Shown here piece by piece: positions 1 through 8,334 of a DNA stretch of 40,577 bases. The notes below the pieces were generated by a model. It was not told the DNA's origin. It saw only the letters and a program-made list of their open reading frames with translations, and ran no database searches. Position 1 is the stretch's first letter; every line of letters starts with the position of its first letter. Made by a program: the position numbers and the translations under genes. Source of the stretch: Hyphomicrobiales bacterium. GTDB lineage: Bacteria > Pseudomonadota > Alphaproteobacteria > Rhizobiales > Beijerinckiaceae. Location of the stretch: assembly GCA_025362655.1 (NCBI GenBank), contig JANYFM010000023.1, forward strand, positions 1 to 40,577, given 5' to 3'.

Positions 1-777
1 GATTTGGCGGGCGGCCTTGACGGCGCGGTCAATCCGCTCCGGGGTGGACGGATGCGAGGCGTTCAGATCGCTGTCGGATTTGTTTTGGCTGAAGATCGAA
101 GCGCGAAGCGCCGTTGAGCGGCCGAGCGAAGCCAGAAACCGCGCCGCCCCGTAGGGGTCGTAACCGGCGCGGCCGATTGTGGCGACGCCAATGCGGTCGG
201 CCTCCAGCTCTTGCTCGCGCGAAAAGCTGGCCAGCGAAACTTTGGCCTGCGTCCGCACCTGGTCGCCGCGTTCGCGGGTTTGGATGGCATTGCTCACCTT
301 GCCGATCAGGTCCTGCCGCTTCTCCTGTTCAGCCCTTTGCGAGGCGTGGCGCGCGGTGACGTGGCCGATTTCATGGGCCATCACTCCGGCGATTTCCGAC
401 GTGTCATTGGCAAGCGCCAGAAGCCCGCGGGTAACGTAGAGGTTGCCCGACGGCAGGGCGAAAGCATTGATCGCGGAGGTATTGAGGATGGTGACTCTAT
501 AAGCCTCTCCAGGCAGTTCGCTGGCTGCGGCGAGTTTAGCCAGAATCGAGTTTAAATAGCGCTCGGCGCCGGGCGCGCGGAACTCGCCGCCCATCATTTC
601 GACGAGACGGCGGTGCTCGTTCGATTGCGGCTTTTCGACCCCTGTTGTGCGCGGCGCGTCGGCGGGCACAGCGGATGGGGCGGAGGGAGCCTTTGGCGCC
701 TCAAAATCCAGCGTTGCGCAGGCGGAAAGCGCGAACAGCAGCGCAAATACAGCGCTTGCGCGCAAACGGGCCGCCAT
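1..777 (-). CDS. M48 family zinc metalloprotease, lipoprotein (C-terminus beyond window)
   Basis: This is a membrane-anchored zinc protease of the M48 family (BepA/YcaL/Oma1-like group), probably acting in envelope protein quality control. The frame is open from 777 to the window edge, so only the first 259 residues are visible. The N-terminus is a lipoprotein signal with lipobox-like ALSAC and lipidated Cys at residue 20. The catalytic motif HEIGH is at residues 135-139, preceded by NAFALPSGNLYVTRG, which is typical of M48. The third zinc ligand is probably Glu190 in EQELEAD. The family motif SHPSTPERI appears just before the edge. The start at 777 gives a compact lipoprotein signal. An in-frame ATG at 816 has a GGA about nine bases upstream and would add 13 residues. 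It lies 65 bases downstream of the SNase-like gene on the same strand and may be co-transcribed. The family call is firm; the substrate is unknown. Confidence 0.93.
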   Translation of the reverse strand, partial: MAARLRASAVFALLFALSACATLDFEAPKAPSAPSAVPADAPRTTGVEKPQSNEHRRLVEMMGGEFRAPGAERYLNSILAKLAAASELPGEAYRVTILNTSAINAFALPSGNLYVTRGLLALANDTSEIAGVMAHEIGHVTARHASQRAEQEKRQDLIGKVSNAIQTRERGDQVRTQAKVSLASFSREQELEADRIGVATIGRAGYDPYGAARFLASLGRSTALRASIFSQNKSDSDLNASHPSTPERIDRAVKAARQI

Positions 778-842
778 CGAAGCTGCGGTGGCTGTGGCTG
801 CGAATCGCGGCGGCATTGAGAATTCCGATGGCAATGGGTTCC

Positions 843-1739
843 TTATCGCCGCGCGAGCGGACGAGATTGTGGCAAGCGCGGCCCGCCGGACAGGAATTCC
901 ACCGCCGAGGGCTCGGCAATTTCCACCTGCGGGCCAAAACGGGTGTCGAGCTGGCCGCGGACGCGCAGTCTTTGCCCCGTCAGCTCCGCCGCCCGCAAGC
1001 CCCCCGCTTCGAACAATTTCAGACTTTGACGCCGGAAGGTTACGGTAAAATCAACCGTGCGTATCGGTCCAAAATTGACGTAGGTCCGAAAACCCGTTTC
1101 CCCGATGCCTGTGACCTCGCCTTCGGCGATGATGGTTTCCCCGCCCCGGTCCGCGAAGGCGCCGCGGTCCCGCGTGTCGAGCACCGCATAGGCGGGATCG
1201 CTCCACAGGCCAAGACCGGCGCCGCGGGCCTGCTGCTCCTGCCGCAGATATTCGGTCATGCACGAACGGGCGGAGGCTTCCGGCGCGGCGCGAACGAGGC
1301 CGGCGTCCAGCAGAGCGCCGGCCACCGAAAGAAGCGGCCCGCCGGCGGATACAGGCGCGGCGGCATGCGCCTCCTGGCGGCCCCAGCGATCCGGCGCCGC
1401 CCCCAGCGGCGCGTATTTGATTTCCAACCCGACGAGCCACGATGAGAGGGCGCGGCGCGACTCAAGATGCAAGCCAGGGTTCGCGGCGGTTGCGCGCGGC
1501 GGCTCAATGCCGGCAAGCCTCAGCCGGACGCCGGAGTCGAGAATAAGTTCCAAGCGCTCATTGATGCCGGTCACGCTGGCGGCGCGCCCGCCTTCGGCAT
1601 CGCAGCCCGGCGCCATTTTCTGCGCGCCGGCCGGAGTGACACCGGCGCCTCCAAAGAGCGCGAAAAGCCCGGTCAAAAATAAGCGCGCGAAACGCAAAGC
1701 AGGATCCAGCCTCACGGCTTTGTCCGCCGGAGCGGCCAT
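843..1739 (-). CDS. SNase-like (thermonuclease family) exported protein with altered active site
   Basis: A 298-residue protein with an N-terminal hydrophobic segment (about residues 12-39, ending PAGAQ) that looks like a signal peptide or anchor. Residues about 60-185 resemble the staphylococcal nuclease OB-fold: a VRLRLAGIEPPR strand, DRWGRQ, then LLDAGLVRA and a C-terminal GLGLWSDP. Aligned by eye to staphylococcal nuclease, Arg35 and Arg87 are kept (Arg74 and Arg121 here). The calcium ligand Asp40 becomes Glu79 and the general base Glu43 becomes Arg82. Residues about 200-285 form a second region rich in beta strands (EVTGIGETGFRTYVNFG, RLRVRGQL), perhaps another OB-like fold. Nuclease activity is therefore doubtful, and a binding role is possible. 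It is divergent from the tRNA gene and upstream of the M48 gene. No good ribosome-binding site is visible before the ATG at 1739, so the true start could differ. Confidence 0.75.
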   Translation of the reverse strand: MAAPADKAVRLDPALRFARLFLTGLFALFGGAGVTPAGAQKMAPGCDAEGGRAASVTGINERLELILDSGVRLRLAGIEPPRATAANPGLHLESRRALSSWLVGLEIKYAPLGAAPDRWGRQEAHAAAPVSAGGPLLSVAGALLDAGLVRAAPEASARSCMTEYLRQEQQARGAGLGLWSDPAYAVLDTRDRGAFADRGGETIIAEGEVTGIGETGFRTYVNFGPIRTVDFTVTFRRQSLKLFEAGGLRAAELTGQRLRVRGQLDTRFGPQVEIAEPSAVEFLSGGPRLPQSRPLARR

Positions 1740-1767
1740 GATACACGAAATCGCGGTTGCGCAACGC

Positions 1768-1844
1768 GGTCCCGTAGCTCAGCAGGATAGAGCAGCGGTT
1801 TCCTAAACCGAAGGTCGGATGTTCGAGTCATCCCGGGATCGCCA
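1768..1844 (+). tRNA. tRNA-Arg (anticodon CCU)
   Basis: The sequence folds as a full cloverleaf. The acceptor stem is GGTCCCG paired with CGGGATC (one G-T pair), with discriminator G and an encoded CCA at 1842-1844. The D-arm has GCTC/GAGC. The anticodon loop TTCCTAA gives anticodon CCT, which reads AGG. The T-arm is GGATG-TTCGAGT-CATCC. The outermost anticodon-stem pair appears to be a G-A mismatch. The gene lies alone between divergent protein genes. No integrase or attachment-site duplication was seen next to it. Confidence 0.96.
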
Positions 1845-1995
1845 ACGCCGTTTGCCATGGCGCGCCCTGGCACAAAGTCTTAGCAATTAAATATCATCGC
1901 GCGGTCCCGGAAATCGTGCAACATAAAGGCTTGGCGTTTCCGGCCGGGGGGCCGGCGCGCCAGCGGAAACGAGCGCGCGGCTGCCGAAGGGGGAG

Positions 1996-3990
1996 TTGGT
2001 GGCAAACAGCGAGGCGCGGAACGCGGCGGCCGCCTATGCGGACTTTGACACGTTCCCAAAGCACCTGCGCCATCATGCCCGGATCCGCGCGCAGCGTCCC
2101 GCCGTGCGCCAAAAGGACCGGGGCATCTGGCGGACCTGGACGTGGTCGCAGGTCGAAGAAATTGTTCTTTGCCTCGCCCATGCGTTTCGGAAATTGGGAA
2201 TCGAGCGCGGCGACCGCATTGCGATTGCCGGCGCCAACCGGCCCAAGCTCTATTGGAGCATGACCGCCGCGCAGGCGCTGGGCGCTGTTCCCGTGCCGGT
2301 TTACGCCGATGCTGTCGCCGCCGAGCTGACCGCAATCCTTGAAAACGCAGGCGTGAAAATCGCCGTCGTCCAGGATCAGGAGCAGGTCGATAAGTTCCTT
2401 GAGATCAATGAGAGCCTTGGCTGCATCCAACATATTCTGTTTGATGAAAAGCGCGGACTGTCGGATTACGCTCAGGAAAATCTGCTGGATATCGACACGC
2501 TGCTCGATGCGGCGCGCGCCGATTTCGCCCGCGATCCGGACGCGCGCGCCGCCATTCTGCGCGAAATTGACGCCGGCACGGGAAGCGAAATCTCGGTGAT
2601 GCTCTACACGTCGGGCACAACCGGCCGTTCGAAGGGCGTGATGCTTTCCGCGCTGGGCTGCGTCAGCGCCGCCCGCGACACCGCCGGCTTCGACAATCTC
2701 TCCGACAGGGACGAGGAACTCGCCTATCTGCCGCTCGCCTGGGTCGGCGATCACTACATGAACTACGCGCAGTCATACGTCGCGGGTTTTTGCATGGCCT
2801 GTCCGGAAAGCCCGGAGACAGCGCAGCAGGATTTGCGCGAGATAGGGCCGACGTTTTATTTTGCGCCGCCGCGGGTTTTCGAAGGGCTGCTGACACGCGT
2901 TATGATCCGCATGGAGGATGCCGGAGCCATCAAGCGATGGATGTTTCGCCATTTCATCGGCGTCGCGAAAAACTGGGGCGAGAAAATTCTCAACCGCAAA
3001 AGCGTGCCGTTGCTGGCGAGAGCGCATTACGCGCTTGGAGAGCGGCTGGTCTACGGGCCGCTCAAAAACGTGCTGGGCTTCTCGCGCATCCGCGTCGCAT
3101 ACACCGCCGGCGAGGCTATCGGCGGGGACCTCTTCGCATTCTACCGCTCCATCGGCCTCAATCTGAAACAGCTTTACGGACAAACCGAGGCGTTTCTCTA
3201 TGTCACCTGCCACAAGGACGGCGCGGTCAATGTTGAAACCGTGGGGCCACCCGCGCCGAACGTGACGATCCGGATTTCGGACGAAGGCGAAGTGCAGTTC
3301 AAATCGCCGGGGCGCTTTGTCTCCTACTACAAAGACGAGGCGCGGACGGCGGAGACAGTGACGCCGGACGGTTTTGTGCGGACAGGCGACGCTGGCATTT
3401 TCGACGCCGCCGGCCAGCTGCGCATCATTGACCGCGCCAAAGACGTCGGCAAACTGCTGAATGGCGGCTTGCTCGCGCCAAAATTCATCGAGAACAAACT
3501 GAAGTTTCATTCCGCCATCCGCGAGGCGGTGGTGTTCGGCGGAGGGCGCGAATACGCGGCGGCGATGATCAATATCGATCTGACCGCTGTCGGCAACTGG
3601 GCGGAGCGCCACAATATCTCATACGGCTCCTATCAGGAGCTGGCCGCGCATCCGGGGGTCTATGAAATGATCCAAAAAAATATTGAAAGCGTCAACGAGG
3701 CGCTGGCGCGCGAGCCGATGATGGCGGACGCGCAAATCAAGCGCTTTCTGATCCTGCACAAGGAGCTTGACGCGGATGACGGAGAGCTGACACGCACGCA
3801 GAAAGTGCGGCGCTCCTTCGTGGCCGAGCGGTATCGCCCGCTGGTTGAGGGCCTCTATGACGGCTCGGCCGAAGCGGATATCGCCACAGACGTGACGTTC
3901 GAGGACGGGCGCACGGGGCGCGTTTCCGCCCGCCTGCGCATCAGCGGCGCCAAAACCGTTCCGCCCGCCGCAAAGGAGCGCGCCGCTTGA
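1996..3990 (+). CDS. AMP-binding acyl-CoA ligase (long-chain type) of HAAT transporter operon
   Basis: A 664-residue ANL-superfamily adenylating enzyme that would convert a carboxylic acid to its CoA thioester through an acyl-AMP. Motifs are in the expected order: the P-loop YTSGTTGRSKG near residue 202, YGQTEA near 393 and the GFVRTGDAG hinge-side motif near 459. A long C-terminal domain includes DRAKDVGKLLNGG. The length fits long-chain acyl-CoA synthetase-like proteins. It is the first gene of a seven-gene operon with an ABC importer of the branched-chain amino acid type, so the ligase probably activates the imported compound. The stop overlaps the next start (TTGA). The start is TTG 1996 or GTG 1999, both just behind the purine-rich AAGGGGGAG. 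The substrate cannot be told from sequence: aromatic, branched or fatty acids are all possible. Confidence 0.9.
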   Translation: MVANSEARNAAAAYADFDTFPKHLRHHARIRAQRPAVRQKDRGIWRTWTWSQVEEIVLCLAHAFRKLGIERGDRIAIAGANRPKLYWSMTAAQALGAVPVPVYADAVAAELTAILENAGVKIAVVQDQEQVDKFLEINESLGCIQHILFDEKRGLSDYAQENLLDIDTLLDAARADFARDPDARAAILREIDAGTGSEISVMLYTSGTTGRSKGVMLSALGCVSAARDTAGFDNLSDRDEELAYLPLAWVGDHYMNYAQSYVAGFCMACPESPETAQQDLREIGPTFYFAPPRVFEGLLTRVMIRMEDAGAIKRWMFRHFIGVAKNWGEKILNRKSVPLLARAHYALGERLVYGPLKNVLGFSRIRVAYTAGEAIGGDLFAFYRSIGLNLKQLYGQTEAFLYVTCHKDGAVNVETVGPPAPNVTIRISDEGEVQFKSPGRFVSYYKDEARTAETVTPDGFVRTGDAGIFDAAGQLRIIDRAKDVGKLLNGGLLAPKFIENKLKFHSAIREAVVFGGGREYAAAMINIDLTAVGNWAERHNISYGSYQELAAHPGVYEMIQKNIESVNEALAREPMMADAQIKRFLILHKELDADDGELTRTQKVRRSFVAERYRPLVEGLYDGSAEADIATDVTFEDGRTGRVSARLRISGAKTVPPAAKERAA

Positions 3991-4778
3991 GCGAGCCCAA
4001 GTCCGCCCCGGCCGAAGCGCTGCTTTCGCTTGAAAACATTTCGCTTTCCTTTGGCGGGCTGAAGGCGGTCAGCGACGTCTCTTTTGACATTCGAAAGGGA
4101 GAAATCCGCGCCATCATCGGCCCGAACGGCGCCGGCAAAACATCCATGCTGAATTGCATCAACGGATTTTATCACCCGCAGCAGGGGCGCATAACCTTCA
4201 AGGGCCGGACCCGCAAAAGCATGCGCCCGCACGAGGCGGCGCGCGGCGGCATCGCGCGCACCTTCCAGAACGTCGCGCTTTTCAAGGGCATGACGACGCT
4301 CGACAACATCATGACCGGGCGCGCGCTGCGGATGAAGCGCGGAGTGCTTTGGCAATTGCTGCGCGCGGGGCCGGCGCTGCGGGAGGAAATTGAACACCGC
4401 CGGTTTTGCGAGGAGATCATCGATTTTCTTGAAATCGAGCATATCCGCAAGACCCCGGTGGGGAAGCTGCCCTATGGATTGCAAAAACGCGTTGAGCTCG
4501 GCCGGGCGCTCGCGATGGAGCCGGACCTGCTGCTGCTGGACGAGCCGATGGCGGGAATGAACCTTGAGGAGAAACAGGATATGAGCCGTTTCATTCTCGA
4601 CGTGAACCGCCGCGACGGCACCACAATCGCGCTGATCGAGCATGACATGGGCGTCGTGATGGATATTTCGGACCGCGTGGTGGTGCTGGAATACGGGCGC
4701 AAAATCGCCGACGGCGTTCCCGCCGATGTGCAGGGAAATCAAAAAGTCATCGACGCCTATCTCGGCGTGCCGCGCTGA
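3987..4778 (+). CDS. ABC transporter ATP-binding protein, LivG-like
   Basis: A 263-residue cytoplasmic ATPase of the hydrophobic amino acid transporter (HAAT/Liv) class. Walker A GPNGAGKTS is near residue 46, the ABC signature region LPYGLQKRVELGRAL near 160, Walker B LLLLDEPMAG near 181, and the switch His in IEHDMG near 217. The extended segment between Walker A and signature, with IARTFQNVALF, is typical of LivG rather than LivF. The TTG start at 3987 shares four bases with the TGA of the preceding ligase gene, which implies translational coupling. It pairs with the second ATPase at 8335 and the permeases that follow. High sequence similarity to Liv proteins does not prove an amino acid substrate. 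Confidence 0.95.
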   Translation: MSEPKSAPAEALLSLENISLSFGGLKAVSDVSFDIRKGEIRAIIGPNGAGKTSMLNCINGFYHPQQGRITFKGRTRKSMRPHEAARGGIARTFQNVALFKGMTTLDNIMTGRALRMKRGVLWQLLRAGPALREEIEHRRFCEEIIDFLEIEHIRKTPVGKLPYGLQKRVELGRALAMEPDLLLLDEPMAGMNLEEKQDMSRFILDVNRRDGTTIALIEHDMGVVMDISDRVVVLEYGRKIADGVPADVQGNQKVIDAYLGVPR

Positions 4779-4799
4779 CAGGATAACGGGAACAACCGC

Positions 4800-5729
4800 T
4801 TGGCTGGATTTGGCTCATTTCTGGAAGTGCTGATCAGCGGCCTTCTCGCCGGCGTGCTCTATTCGCTCGTCGCGCTCGGGTACGTGCTGATTTACAAAGC
4901 TTCCGGTGTCTTCAATTATTCCCAGGGCGCGATGGTGCTGCTCGCGGGCCTGGCGCTGGTGCGCGCGCTGGGCTTTTTCGAAAGCCAGGGCATTCCCTAC
5001 GCGGCGGCGCTTGTTTTAGCGCTGCTGTTCGCGGCCGCCGTCATGGCGCTGACCGCCTGGATCATCGAGCGCTTTATTCTGGGGCCGCTGGTCAACCAGA
5101 ACGAACTGACTTTGTTCATGTCGACAATCGGCGCCGCATTTATTCTTGAGGGCGTTGCGCAGATGGCGTTTGGATCGGAAGTCTATCCGCTGCGCATGTT
5201 TCCAAAGGACGCGTGGATTCTCGGAGAGGCGTACTTTCCCGGCGGCATCCTCATCAACAAGCTGGATATATGGGGCGGCGTCATCGCGGCTGTTCTTGTG
5301 GCGGCGATCGCGCTGTTCTTTCAGCGGACAAAAACCGGCCGGGCGCTTCGCGCGGTCGCGGATGATCATCTGGCGGCGCAATCGGTGGGCATACCCATAA
5401 GCTGGATTTGGTTCGTCGTCTGGTTCGCGGCGGGGCTGGTGGCGCTGGCCGCCGCAAGCGTCTGGGGAACCAAACTGGGCGTGCAGTTTTCCATCACATT
5501 TCTGGCTTTGAAGGCGCTGCCCGTTCTCATCATCGGCGGTTTCACGTCGGTGCCAGGCGCCATCGCCGGGGGGCTGATTGTCGGCGCCGGCGAAAAGCTC
5601 GCGGAGATTTATCTCGGCGCGCTGATCGGCGGCGGCATTGAATACTGGTTCGCCTATGTTCTGGCGCTTTCCGTGCTGATGGTCCGGCCGCAGGGACTGT
5701 TCGGCGAGCGGCTGATCGAGCGTATCTGA
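4800..5729 (+). CDS. ABC transporter permease, LivH-like
   Basis: A 309-residue inner-membrane permease with about eight hydrophobic segments. It carries the LivH-family N-terminus (LISGLLAGVLYSLVALGYVLIYKASGVFNYSQG) and the cytoplasmic coupling segment TKTGRALRAVADD near residues 180-192. The C-terminal half has the conserved GGFTSVPGAIAGGL stretch. The start is TTG at 4800, with GGGA eight bases upstream; no ATG is better placed. It lies 21 bases after the LivG-like gene and 14 before the LivM-like gene, so it belongs to the same operon. It would form the translocation channel together with the LivM-like permease. Confidence 0.94.
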   Translation: MAGFGSFLEVLISGLLAGVLYSLVALGYVLIYKASGVFNYSQGAMVLLAGLALVRALGFFESQGIPYAAALVLALLFAAAVMALTAWIIERFILGPLVNQNELTLFMSTIGAAFILEGVAQMAFGSEVYPLRMFPKDAWILGEAYFPGGILINKLDIWGGVIAAVLVAAIALFFQRTKTGRALRAVADDHLAAQSVGIPISWIWFVVWFAAGLVALAAASVWGTKLGVQFSITFLALKALPVLIIGGFTSVPGAIAGGLIVGAGEKLAEIYLGALIGGGIEYWFAYVLALSVLMVRPQGLFGERLIERI

Positions 5730-5743
5730 GGGGGCGGCGCAAA

Positions 5744-6847
5744 GTGTTTTATCGCGAGGCGGGCCAGTTCAAAACCAGCTATGCGGCGGACATGGCGATC
5801 TTTCCGATCCGCCAGGACCGGATCGCGATGCTGCTGCTGCTGGCGTTCGCGTTTGCCGGCGTGCCGCTGCTGGCGGCGTTTCACGTGCCGCCGTTCAACA
5901 GCGAATATCTGCTGCGCGCGATCATCCTGCCGTTTCTCATTCTTTCGCTGGCGGCCATCGGCGTCAACGTGCTGATCGGCTATTGCGGCCAGGTGTCGCT
6001 GGGATCCGGGGCTTTTATGGCGATCGGCGCCTATTCCGCTTACAAGTTCAACACCGGCATTCCCGGTCTTTGGCTGCCGCCCCTGCCCACCCTCGCCAGC
6101 ATCCTTCTTGGAGGGCTGATGGCGTCCATAGCGGGCATTGTTTTTGGAATTCCCTCGCTGCGCATAAAGGGGCTTTATCTCTCCGTGGCGACTCTCGCCG
6201 CGCAGTTTTTCTTTGACTGGCTGTTTCTGCGGGTCAAATGGTTCACCAATTACGCGCCCTCGGGCTCGGTCTCGGCGCCGGAGCTGTCGTTCTTCGGCCT
6301 GACGGTCGCCAGCCCGGTTGAAAAATATCTTCTGGCCCTGACATTCGTTTGCGTCTTCGCGCTGGGCGCCAAGAATCTCGCGCGCGGCAATCTGGGGCGC
6401 CAGTGGATGGCGATCCGCGACATGGACATCGCGGCCGAGCTGATCGGCATCCGGCCGCTGGCGGCCAAGCTTTCCGCCTTCGCGGTATCGTCGTTCATTA
6501 TCGGCGTTGCCGGCGCCCTGTGGGCTTTTGTCTATCTCGGGTCATGGGAGCCTCTGGCGTTCAACATCGACCGCTCGCTTCAGCTCCTTTTCATGGTTAT
6601 CATCGGCGGCCTCGGCACCATTCTCGGGTCTTTTCTCGGCGCTGCGTTTATTCTCCTGCTGCCCATCGCGCTGAGCCAGCTTCCCGCCGCGGTCGGACTT
6701 AAAATATCGACCGCGACCATCACCCATCTGGAGTTCATCATCTTTGGCTCGCTGATTTGTTTTTTGCTGATCAAGGAGCCGCTTGGCTTCGCCCGGCTTT
6801 GGCAGATCGGCAAAGAAAAACTCAGACTCTGGCCGTTTCCGTATTAG
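5744..6847 (+). CDS. ABC transporter permease, LivM-like
   Basis: A 367-residue inner-membrane permease with roughly nine or ten hydrophobic segments. It has LivM hallmarks: NVLIGYCGQVSLGSGAFMAIGAY near residue 70-90, RIKGLYLSVATLA near 145, the coupling segment RQWMAIRDMDIAAELIGI near 220, and GGLGTILGSFLGAAF near 290. The GTG start at 5744 follows a G-rich stretch that can act as ribosome-binding site. About 20 extra N-terminal residues precede the first hydrophobic segment. It works with the LivH-like permease and the two ATPases. The 107 bases downstream hold two hairpins before the binding-protein gene. Confidence 0.94.
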   Translation: MFYREAGQFKTSYAADMAIFPIRQDRIAMLLLLAFAFAGVPLLAAFHVPPFNSEYLLRAIILPFLILSLAAIGVNVLIGYCGQVSLGSGAFMAIGAYSAYKFNTGIPGLWLPPLPTLASILLGGLMASIAGIVFGIPSLRIKGLYLSVATLAAQFFFDWLFLRVKWFTNYAPSGSVSAPELSFFGLTVASPVEKYLLALTFVCVFALGAKNLARGNLGRQWMAIRDMDIAAELIGIRPLAAKLSAFAVSSFIIGVAGALWAFVYLGSWEPLAFNIDRSLQLLFMVIIGGLGTILGSFLGAAFILLLPIALSQLPAAVGLKISTATITHLEFIIFGSLICFLLIKEPLGFARLWQIGKEKLRLWPFPY

Positions 6848-6864
6848 GCTGGGGCGGGGTTCGG

Positions 6865-6934
6865 ACGCGCCCGCATGGCGAGCGGCGGGCGCGTTGAGGA
6901 AATGCGGATTCGCGCGGCGGCCTTCGCGGAAGGC
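6865..6934 (+). promoter_or_regulatory. Two stem-loops upstream of the binding-protein gene
   Basis: Two inverted repeats lie between the LivM-like gene and the binding-protein gene. The first pairs ACGCGCCCGC (6865-6874) with GCGGGCGCGT (6885-6894), a perfect 10-base stem with a 10-base loop. The second pairs GCCTTC with GAAGGC around a GCG loop (6920-6934). Neither is followed by a T-run, so they are poor simple terminators. A strong AGGAGGAG ribosome-binding site follows, just before ATG 6955. An RNA-processing or 5'-end-stabilising role that raises binding-protein output is an inference. Confidence 0.55.
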
Positions 6935-6954
6935 GCCTAACAGGAGGAGACGTT

Positions 6955-8271
6955 ATGATCAGCAAAGCCATGGGATTGGCCCTTGCCGCGCTCGGCGGAC
7001 TGGCCGCCGCAGCGCCGGCAATGGCGCAGAACGAGCAATTCATTCCCATTCTATCGTACCGGACCGGCGCCTATGCCGTGAACGGCATACCCTGGGCCAA
7101 CGCCTCCGCTGATTATTACAATCTTCTCAATGAGCGCGACGGCGGCATCAACGGCGTCAAGATCGCCTTTGAAGAATGTGAAACCGGATACGCCACCGAC
7201 AAGGGCGTCGAATGCTATGAGCGGCTGAAAGGGAAAGGCCCCACAGGCGCCGCTTTCTTCAGCCCGCTGTCAACCGGCATCACCTTCGCGCTGACCGACA
7301 AGACACTGGCCGACAAAATCCCGATCATCACTATGGGTTACGGCCGCGCCGACTCCAAGAACGGCGCCGTCTTCGCCTGGAATTTCCCCTATCTCGGCAC
7401 TTACTGGACGGCGGCGGATATCGCGGTTCAGCACGTCGCCAAGGAAATGGGCGGAGAGGCCAATCTCAAAGGCAAAAAAATCGCGCTGGTGTACCATGAC
7501 AGCCCCTACGGCAAGGAGCCGATTCCGACGCTGGAGATTTTGTCAAAGAAACTGGGCTTCGAACTGATGCAGGTGCCCGTCACCCATCCGGGCGTCGAGC
7601 AGAAATCCCAGTGGCTGCTGATCCGCCAAAGCAAGCCCGATTACGTGCTGCTGTGGGGCTGGGGCGTTATGAACAGCACCGCGATTCAGGAGGCGGCCGC
7701 TGTCGCCTTTCCGCGCGACAAAATCATAGGCGTGTGGTGGTCCGGCGCCGAGCCGGATGTCGTTCCCGCCGGCGCGCAGGCCATCGGCTACAAATCGCTC
7801 ATGCTCCAGCACGGCGCGGGCGAATACGCGGTCCACGCCGACCTCAAGAAGTTTGTTTATGCGAAAGGCAAAGGCCTTGCGAAGGAGGATTTTTCGCAGG
7901 TTCTCTACAACCGCGGCTTGGTCAATGCGATGCTCGGCGCTGAGGGAATCAGGGCAGCGCAGAAAAAATACGGCAACAAGCCGCTCACCGGCGAGCAGAT
8001 CCGCTGGGGCTTGGAAAATCTCGAGCTTTCCGAGGCGCGCATCAAAGAGCTCGGCTTTGAGGGCATGCTGAAGCCGGTCAAAATCACCTGTGCCGATCAT
8101 GAGGGCGCCCGCACCGGGCGCGTGCAGCAGTGGGACGGCAAGGCGTGGAAGGAAATTTCCGACTGGTATACGGCCCGCCAGGAAATCACCGAGCCGCTCG
8201 TCGCGGACATTTCGGCCAAATACGCGGCGGAGAAGAAAATCACGCCGCGCGACTGCTCGAAGGAAAGCTGA
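6955..8271 (+). CDS. Periplasmic substrate-binding protein of HAAT ABC transporter
   Basis: A 438-residue exported solute receptor of the Peripla_BP_6 (leucine-binding-protein) fold. The Sec signal peptide covers residues 1-24 and ends APAMA before Gln. The mature part begins with the family pattern EQFIPILSYRTGAYAVNG and continues with GINGVKIAFEECETGY and FSPLSTGITFALTDK. It is somewhat longer than classical LivJ/LivK, as is common for family members serving aromatic or other acids. The unusually good ribosome-binding site AGGAGGAG and the flanking hairpins suggest higher expression than its operon neighbours. The ligand is unknown. The two acyl-CoA ligases beside it argue for a carboxylate that is activated after uptake. 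Confidence 0.95.
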   Translation: MISKAMGLALAALGGLAAAAPAMAQNEQFIPILSYRTGAYAVNGIPWANASADYYNLLNERDGGINGVKIAFEECETGYATDKGVECYERLKGKGPTGAAFFSPLSTGITFALTDKTLADKIPIITMGYGRADSKNGAVFAWNFPYLGTYWTAADIAVQHVAKEMGGEANLKGKKIALVYHDSPYGKEPIPTLEILSKKLGFELMQVPVTHPGVEQKSQWLLIRQSKPDYVLLWGWGVMNSTAIQEAAAVAFPRDKIIGVWWSGAEPDVVPAGAQAIGYKSLMLQHGAGEYAVHADLKKFVYAKGKGLAKEDFSQVLYNRGLVNAMLGAEGIRAAQKKYGNKPLTGEQIRWGLENLELSEARIKELGFEGMLKPVKITCADHEGARTGRVQQWDGKAWKEISDWYTARQEITEPLVADISAKYAAEKKITPRDCSKES

Positions 8272-8281
8272 ACCCGACAAA

Positions 8282-8315
8282 GGCGCGGGCGGCGGCATTG
8301 CGCGCCGCCCGCGCC
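8282..8315 (+). promoter_or_regulatory. Strong GC stem-loop after the binding-protein gene
   Basis: GGCGCGGGCGGCG (8282-8294) pairs perfectly with CGCCGCCCGCGCC (8303-8315) around an eight-base loop, 10 bases after the binding-protein stop codon. It is followed by C-rich sequence rather than a T-run. It may protect the 3' end of the binding-protein message or give partial termination before the LivF-like gene. This is a common way to make more receptor than membrane parts. Confidence 0.65.
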
Positions 8316-8334
8316 CCCCTCGCCGGAGTTATCC

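Noticed and set aside
1867-1886. TGGCAC followed by TAGCA before the transporter operon, resembling a sigma-54 promoter
   Set aside because: The spacing between the two elements is two bases too long for the strict -24/-12 geometry, and the -12 half is also mismatched.
1768-1995. Possible integrated element at the tRNA-Arg gene
   Set aside because: No integrase, no repeated tRNA 3' end and no change in coding style were seen nearby; the downstream genes look like a normal chromosomal operon.
3855-4742. Long antisense open frames opposite the LivG-like gene and elsewhere (for example opposite 12644-13936 and 28063-29337)
   Set aside because: They are shadows of strongly supported genes in GC-rich DNA and show no domain, signal or ribosome-binding site.
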